Source: DATCSE01 sp036568605
GTDB lineage: Bacteria > Pseudomonadota > Gammaproteobacteria > Burkholderiales > Burkholderiaceae_C
Length of the DNA: 12,014 nucleotides
Reading direction: 5' to 3'
NCBI GenBank assembly: GCA_036568605.1
Contig: DATCSE010000479.1
Span: 1 to 12,014, forward strand
Shown here: one piece after another, positions 6,815 to 12,014 of the stretch
Numbering within the stretch: position 1 is the first letter of the stretch
Layout: each line of letters begins with the position of its first letter
Position numbers and translations under genes: made by a program
The notes under the pieces: model-generated
What the model saw: only the letters and a program-made list of their open reading frames with translations
What the model was told of the DNA's origin: nothing
The model's database searches: none

Positions 6815-8346
6815 GCGACCGGGGCGCCGCACACCGCGGGCTGTTGCGCAACCTCTCACTGCGCAGCCAGCTGCTGCTGGGCATCCTGCTGCCCGTGTTC
6901 GTGTTCGTCGTGATCAACACCGTCAGCCTGTACCGGCAGGCCCTGGTGGCGGCGAACACGGCCTACGACCGCACGCTGCTGGCCTCGGCCAAGTCGATCG
7001 GCGAGCTGCTCGAAGTGACCGGCAGCGGCGACGCGGCCCGCCTGAAGGCCACCGTGCTGTACTCGGCGCTCGAGGCCTTCGAGGCCGACAACCGCAGCCG
7101 CCTGTACTACAAGGTCACGGGCTTCGCCGGCGAGATGGTGTCGGGCTTTCCGGACCTGCCGCCGTGGCACGGCACGCTGCCGGTCAAGGGACCGTATGCC
7201 GCCCTGGTCGACTTCTACGACGCGCGCTATCGCGACATGCCGATCCGCATGGCGGTGCTGCTGCAGCCGGTCGCGAGCCCCGAGGGCCGCGGCATCGCGA
7301 CGATCCAGGTCGCCGAGACGCTGGAGCTGCGGGAGTCGCTGGCGCGCCAGATCCTGTTCGCGACGCTAGGGCGCCAGGCCGCGCTGATCGTCGTGATCGT
7401 GCTGGTCGTCGTCGTGGTCGTGCAGCGCGCGACGCGCCCGGTGCGCGCGCTCAGCGAGCAGCTCGCGGCGCGCCCCGAGAACGACCTGACGCCGCTGACA
7501 ACGACGACGGCGCCGCGCGAGCTGCGGCCGCTGGTCGACGCGATGAACGAGGCGATGGCGCGGCTGTCGCATCTGCTCGAACACCAAAAGCGCTTCGTGC
7601 GCGACACCTCGCATCAGCTGCGCACGCCGCTCGCGGTGCTGAAGACGCAGGTGCAGTCGGCGCTGCGCGGCGACGTCGAACCGCAGCAGGCGCTGCAGGA
7701 GATCAGCCACACGGTCGCGCGCGCGACCGAGCTCGCGAACCAGATGCTCGCACTCGCGAAGGTCGAGCAGTTGCGCCAGCAAGGCGGCGCGCCGGTCACC
7801 GACCTCGCACCGATCGCCCGGGCGGTCGCGCTGGACCTCGCGCCGCTGATCGCCGAGCACCGGCTCGACTTCTCGATCGAGACCGTCGCAAGCCCGATCC
7901 GGGCGCACGAGTGGGCGTTGCGCGAGCTGGTACGCAACCTGTTGCACAACGCGATCAAGGCGTCGCCCGACGATTCGCGGCTGCGGATCGAGATCGCGTC
8001 CGACGGCCACCATGCGACCTTGACCGTGGCCGACAGCGGCCCGGGCATTTCGCCCCGGCAGCGCCGCCAGCTGTTCGAGCCGTTCGCGGCCGATGCCGGC
8101 GCAGCGCCGTCGCTGCGCGGCTCGGGGCTGGGCCTCGCGATCTGCCACGAGATCGTGCGCTCGCTGGGCGGCAGCATCGTGTTGAACAACCGCGAGGAGG
8201 CGCCGGGCCGGATCGAAGGACTGGACGCGGTCGTGCGGCTGCCGATTGCCGCGACGAGCGCCGCGCCATCACCCGCGCCAACGACCGCAACACCGAACGA
8301 ACCGCTCGAAATCGTCACGGCGATCGCCGACAATTCGAATCGATGA
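6811..8346 (+). CDS. tctE: Membrane sensor histidine kinase TctE
   Basis: Senses a carboxylate outside the cytoplasm and phosphorylates TctD. It has 511 residues. Transmembrane helix 1 is at about 20-40, then a periplasmic domain (41-188) of the 2CSK_N type, then helix 2 at about 189-204 (a run of Val/Ile). The dimerisation/phosphorylation helix carries His268 in DTSHQLRTPL. The ATP-binding domain shows the N box (LLHNAIKAS, Asn376/Asn380), the G1 box DSGPG (408-412) and the G2 box GSGLGL (437-442). The catalytic domain ends near 480; residues 481-511 are a Pro/Thr/Ala-rich tail without recognisable fold. The GTG start overlaps the tctD stop (GTGA) and follows a GAAGG site by 7 nt. The TGA stop overlaps the ATG of hslR, an unusual partner for a transporter kinase. 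Confidence 0.95.
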   Translation: MSDRGAAHRGLLRNLSLRSQLLLGILLPVFVFVVINTVSLYRQALVAANTAYDRTLLASAKSIGELLEVTGSGDAARLKATVLYSALEAFEADNRSRLYYKVTGFAGEMVSGFPDLPPWHGTLPVKGPYAALVDFYDARYRDMPIRMAVLLQPVASPEGRGIATIQVAETLELRESLARQILFATLGRQAALIVVIVLVVVVVVQRATRPVRALSEQLAARPENDLTPLTTTTAPRELRPLVDAMNEAMARLSHLLEHQKRFVRDTSHQLRTPLAVLKTQVQSALRGDVEPQQALQEISHTVARATELANQMLALAKVEQLRQQGGAPVTDLAPIARAVALDLAPLIAEHRLDFSIETVASPIRAHEWALRELVRNLLHNAIKASPDDSRLRIEIASDGHHATLTVADSGPGISPRQRRQLFEPFAADAGAAPSLRGSGLGLAICHEIVRSLGGSIVLNNREEAPGRIEGLDAVVRLPIAATSAAPSPAPTTATPNEPLEIVTAIADNSNR

Positions 8347-8822
8347 CCGAGATTTCAGGGAAGACCGCGACGACGAACGCGAAGACGACCACGACGAACG
8401 CGCCGACCGCCGAGCGGGTGCGCCTGGACAAATGGCTCTGGGCCGCGCGTTTTTTCAAGACCCGCAGCCTGGCGGCGGAGGAGATCGCGCGCGGCCGGGT
8501 CAGCGTCAACGACCAGGTCGCCAAGGCCTCGCGCGAGCTGCGCTGCGGCGATCGCATCGACCTGCGCCTGCCGGCCCAGCAGGGCGCGCTGGTGCGCAGC
8601 GTCGTCGTCACCGCGCTGAGCCCGCAGCGCGGCTCGGCAACCGTTGCACAAGGCCTGTACGTCGAGACGGCTGAGAGCCTCGCGCGACGGGCCCATTGGG
8701 CCGAACGGCGGCGCGAGCAGGCCGAGCCGGCGATGGCGATCGAGCACGGCCGGCCGACCAAGCGCGACCGCCGCCAACTCGCCGACTGGAACCGCTGGAG
8801 CGCCTCGGTCGACCCCGAATAG
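8343..8822 (+). CDS. hslR: S4-domain RNA-binding heat-shock protein Hsp15
   Basis: Hsp15 binds free 50S subunits that still carry a nascent chain on peptidyl-tRNA, and helps recycle them after heat stress. This copy has 159 residues. The S4 RNA-binding domain runs from about 25 to 85, with the signature RLDKWLWAARFFKTRSLA (27-44). The basic C-terminus GRPTKRDRRQLADW (136-149) is typical of the family. The first 24 residues are Thr/Asn/Ala-rich and outside the family core; they contain a 7-residue imperfect repeat. The ATG is the only ATG before the domain. It overlaps the tctE stop (ATGA) and has no Shine-Dalgarno, so translation probably depends on ribosomes finishing tctE. In related bacteria hslR usually sits between hemH and grpE; here it keeps its place next to grpE. 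Confidence 0.93.
   Translation: MTEISGKTATTNAKTTTTNAPTAERVRLDKWLWAARFFKTRSLAAEEIARGRVSVNDQVAKASRELRCGDRIDLRLPAQQGALVRSVVVTALSPQRGSATVAQGLYVETAESLARRAHWAERRREQAEPAMAIEHGRPTKRDRRQLADWNRWSASVDPE
8364..8405 (+). repeat. Imperfect 21-bp tandem repeat in the hslR 5' end
   Basis: Units 8364-8384 and 8385-8405 match at 16 of 21 bases, with an exact shared core ACGACGAACGCG at 8370-8381 and 8391-8402. The period is seven codons, coding TATTNAK then TTTTNAP. It lies in the non-conserved N-terminal extension of HslR. Confidence 0.7.
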
Positions 8823-8832
8823 CCCTGCGGCG

Positions 8833-8852
8833 GGCCACGGCGAGCCGTGGCC
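8833..8852 (+). other. Perfect hairpin after hslR without T tract
   Basis: GGCCACGGC (8833-8841) pairs with GCCGTGGCC (8844-8852); in RNA the loop would open to four bases (CGAG). It starts 10 bp after the hslR stop and about 40 bp before the sigma-32 promoter of grpE. There is no T run after it, so it is not a canonical terminator; it may stabilise the hslR mRNA end or slow polymerase entering the heat-shock operon. Confidence 0.6.
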
Positions 8853-8891
8853 GGCATGCGACGCGCTTGTCACAATTCGATCCTTTTCCCT

Positions 8892-8919
8892 CTTGAAACC
8901 AAGGGCAAACGCCCCATTT
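8892..8919 (+). promoter_or_regulatory. Sigma-32 heat-shock promoter of grpE-dnaK(-dnaJ)
   Basis: CTTGAAA at 8892-8898 is the exact sigma-32 -35 core and CCCCATTT at 8912-8919 matches the CCCCATNT -10 exactly, with a 13-bp spacer inside the usual range. Transcription should begin near 8926, giving a leader of about 22 nt before the grpE ATG. I see no CIRCE repeat (the HrcA operator) here, so control appears to be through RpoH. Confidence 0.93.
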
Positions 8920-8947
8920 CTCCGGCTTGAATTCAGCCGCCAGTGCC

Positions 8948-9514
8948 ATGTCGAACAACGAAACACCCCCGATCCCGTCGAGTGCCCCCGGGCTCGACGC
9001 CGCAAACGCCGGGCCGTCCGAACAGGCCAACGAAGCCGCCGTGCCGGAGGCCGTCGACGCGGCGATCCAGAAGCTCGCCGAACTCGAAGCCCGCCATGCC
9101 GAGGTATCCGACGCGTACTTGCGCGCGAAGGCCGAGGCCGAGAACACGCGCCGCCGCGCCGACGAGGAAGTCGCCAAGGCGCGCAAGTTCGCAGTCGAGG
9201 GCTTCGCCGAAAGCCTGCTGCCGGTGAAGGACAGCCTCGAAGCGGCGATCGCGATGCCCGACGCCAAGGTCGAGCAGGTGCTCGAGGGCGTGCATGCGAC
9301 GCTGCGCCAGCTCTCCGCCGCGCTCGAGCGCAACCGGGTCGTCGAGATCAACCCGGGCGCAGGCACGAAATTCGACCCGCACCAGCACCAGGCGATCAGC
9401 GTCGTGCAGGCTCCGCAGGAGCCGAACACGGTGGTCGCGGTGCTGCAGAAGGGTTACCTGATCGCCGACCGGGTGTTGCGGCCGGCGCTCGTCACGGTGT
9501 CGGGATCGTCATGA
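8948..9514 (+). CDS. grpE: Nucleotide exchange factor GrpE
   Basis: Releases ADP from DnaK and so resets the Hsp70 cycle; a dimeric cytoplasmic cochaperone. It has 188 residues, normal for the family. An acidic, Pro/Ala-rich disordered head (1-35) is followed by a long heptad-like helix (about 36-95, with EAENTRRRADEEVAKARKFA at 63-82), then the C-terminal beta domain holding the GrpE signature: FDPHQHQAI (142-150) and NTVVAVLQKGYLIADRVLRP (160-179). The ATG at 8948 is chosen over an in-frame TTG at 8927, because the sigma-32 transcript starts about there and would leave no room. No Shine-Dalgarno precedes 8948. The gene is first after the heat-shock promoter and lies 99 bp before dnaK. Confidence 0.96.
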   Translation: MSNNETPPIPSSAPGLDAANAGPSEQANEAAVPEAVDAAIQKLAELEARHAEVSDAYLRAKAEAENTRRRADEEVAKARKFAVEGFAESLLPVKDSLEAAIAMPDAKVEQVLEGVHATLRQLSAALERNRVVEINPGAGTKFDPHQHQAISVVQAPQEPNTVVAVLQKGYLIADRVLRPALVTVSGSS

Positions 9515-9520
9515 CGCGAC

Positions 9521-9572
9521 GGCTCCACAGGCTGCCCACAGGAAGCGCTTGAAAGCCCACACCTTATCCACA
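9521..9572 (+). repeat. Phased CCACA array with one perfect DnaA box
   Basis: CCACA occurs four times on the same strand, starting at 9525, 9536, 9557 and 9568; the steps are 11, 21 and 11 bp, about one, two and one helical turns. The last one is part of TTATCCACA (9564-9572), a perfect DnaA box. The first two match the 9-mer at six positions and the third at five. All lie in the 99-bp gap between grpE and dnaK. Confidence 0.6.
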
Positions 9573-9575
9573 CGT
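9548..9575 (+). promoter_or_regulatory. Possible second sigma-32 promoter, dnaK-proximal
   Basis: CTTGAAA at 9548-9554 is a perfect sigma-32 -35 core. At the same 13-bp spacing as the grpE promoter stands CCACACGT (9568-9575), matching five of the seven fixed -10 positions. A start near 9582 would give a 30-nt leader with the dnaK Shine-Dalgarno. Its -10 overlaps the DnaA box. Confidence 0.5.
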
Positions 9576-9601
9576 TCAGAACAACTTAACCAATCCGTCG
9601 C

Positions 9602-9606
9602 AGGAG
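9602..9606 (+). promoter_or_regulatory. Shine-Dalgarno of dnaK
   Basis: AGGAG lies 7 nt before the dnaK ATG at 9614, a good site that contrasts with the absent or weak sites of grpE, hslR and dnaJ. Confidence 0.85.
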
Positions 9607-9613
9607 CACACCC

Positions 9614-11580
<1,967 letters not shown>

Positions 11581-11581
<1 letters not shown>

Positions 11582-11620
11582 TATGCCGGACAGCCCGCCT
11601 GCGGCGGGCTGCCGTCATAT
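11581..11620 (+). other. Long hairpin at the dnaK 3' end
   Basis: Arms CAGCCCGCC (11591-11599) and GGCGGGCTG (11603-11611) pair perfectly around TGC. The stem continues outward past a bulged A (11590) and one mismatch to ATATG (11581-11585) with CATAT (11616-11620). No T tract follows, so it probably protects or separates the dnaK mRNA rather than stopping transcription before dnaJ. Confidence 0.7.
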
Positions 11621-11633
11621 CTCGCCGCGTTCG

Positions 11634-11675
11634 AACGTCAAGCTCTGCTTGACGCTCAACGCGGCGTTTGACGTT
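11634..11675 (+). other. Alternative hairpins in the dnaJ leader
   Basis: CGTCAAGC (11636-11643) pairs perfectly with GCTTGACG (11647-11654) around TCT. The overlapping AACGTCAA (11634-11641) can instead pair with TTGACGTT (11668-11675). The two folds exclude each other. They lie 25-66 nt before the dnaJ ATG and do not cover its start. Confidence 0.5.
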
Positions 11676-11699
11676 GATGAGATGCTTTGAAAGAACCGC

Positions 11700-12014
11700 A
11701 TGGCAAAGCGCGATTACTACGACGTCCTGGGGGTGGCGAAGAACGCCAGCGAGGACGACATCAAGAAGGCCTACCGCAAGCTGGCCATGAAGCATCACCC
11801 GGACCGCAACCAGGGTGACGGCGCGAAGAAGGCCGAGGAAAAGTTCAAGGAAGCCAAAGAGGCCTACGAGATGCTGACCGACCCGCAGAAGCGGGCCGCG
11901 TACGACCAGTACGGGCATGCCGGCGTGGACCCGAACATGGGGCGCGGCGGCGGCGCCGAAGGCTTCGGCGGTTTTGCGGAGGCGTTCGGCGACATCTTCG
12001 GCGACATCTTCGGC
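11700..12014 (+). CDS. dnaJ: Hsp40 cochaperone DnaJ, 3'-truncated by window edge
   Basis: Delivers substrates to DnaK and stimulates its ATPase. Only the first 105 residues are in the window. The J domain (1-72) is complete: RDYYDVLGV (4-12), the basic helix KKAYRKLAMKHHPDRN (22-37) with the essential HPD at 33-35, and DPQKRAAYDQYGHAG (61-75). It is followed by the start of the Gly/Phe-rich segment (81-105), with the family's usual GDIFGDIFG ending at the window edge. The start at 11700 fits the conserved MAKRDYY opening; only a weak GAAAG-like run precedes it. There are 118 bp of structured spacer after dnaK and no obvious separate promoter, so it is probably transcribed with dnaK. Confidence 0.97.
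   Translation, partial: MAKRDYYDVLGVAKNASEDDIKKAYRKLAMKHHPDRNQGDGAKKAEEKFKEAKEAYEMLTDPQKRAAYDQYGHAGVDPNMGRGGGAEGFGGFAEAFGDIFGDIFG

Noticed and set aside
7164..8342. Upstream in-frame extension of hslR overlapping tctE
   Set aside because: The translated extension is Arg/Ala/Gly-rich shadow of the kinase gene; HslR homology begins only after 8343.
8823..8947. Search for a CIRCE (HrcA) operator before grpE
   Set aside because: No TTAGCACTC-N9-GAGTGCTAA-like inverted repeat is present; the sigma-32 promoter explains heat control.
11685..11699. CTTTGAAAG before dnaJ as a sigma-32 -35
   Set aside because: It is too close to the ATG and has no -10 partner between it and the start codon.
11984..12014. 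Tandem GGCGACATCTTC repeat at the window edge
   Set aside because: It encodes the GDIFGDIFG motif normal for the Gly/Phe region of DnaJ.

Overview
The window looks like chromosomal DNA from a high-GC betaproteobacterium of the order Burkholderiales. The third codon positions are strongly G/C. The RpoD, GrpE and DnaK sequences are proteobacterial in type, the solute-binding protein belongs to the Bug/TctC family that is greatly expanded in this group, and the heat-shock genes have a typical sigma-32 promoter. The finer placement (Rubrivivax/Leptothrix-like) is only an impression from protein style. All genes look intact except two cut by the window edges: rpoD at the left and dnaJ at the right.

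Left block (1-2870, + strand): the C-terminal two thirds of the housekeeping sigma factor rpoD and a strong intrinsic terminator. Then comes a two-gene unit, a class III nucleotidyl cyclase fused to an FHA domain, whose stop codon overlaps the start of hemH (ferrochelatase) as TGATG.

Middle block (2883-8346): a complete tripartite tricarboxylate transporter locus. tctC-tctB-tctA (periplasmic binding protein, small and large membrane subunits) runs on the - strand. It diverges from tctD-tctE (OmpR-type response regulator and membrane sensor kinase) on the + strand. The kinase pair presumably senses a carboxylate outside the cytoplasm and switches on the transporter genes. The spacer between tctC and tctD holds an 11-bp-phased direct repeat that could be the TctD site.

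Right block (8343-12014, + strand): hslR (S4-domain Hsp15), grpE, dnaK and the start of dnaJ. A near-consensus sigma-32 promoter precedes grpE. A second sigma-32-like promoter with a perfect DnaA box lies between grpE and dnaK. The dnaK-dnaJ spacer can fold into several hairpins. These genes form the Hsp70 chaperone machine plus a ribosome-rescue factor.

The main structural point is that in many Burkholderiales hemH and hslR lie together, just upstream of grpE-dnaK-dnaJ. Here the whole tct locus sits between them, and hslR starts inside the stop codon of tctE. I found no phage, transposon, CRISPR array, tRNA or rRNA, and no clearly new multi-gene system. The points most worth checking are the DnaA-box/CCACA array ahead of dnaK, the cyclase-FHA/hemH pair, and the tct insertion with its captured hslR start.
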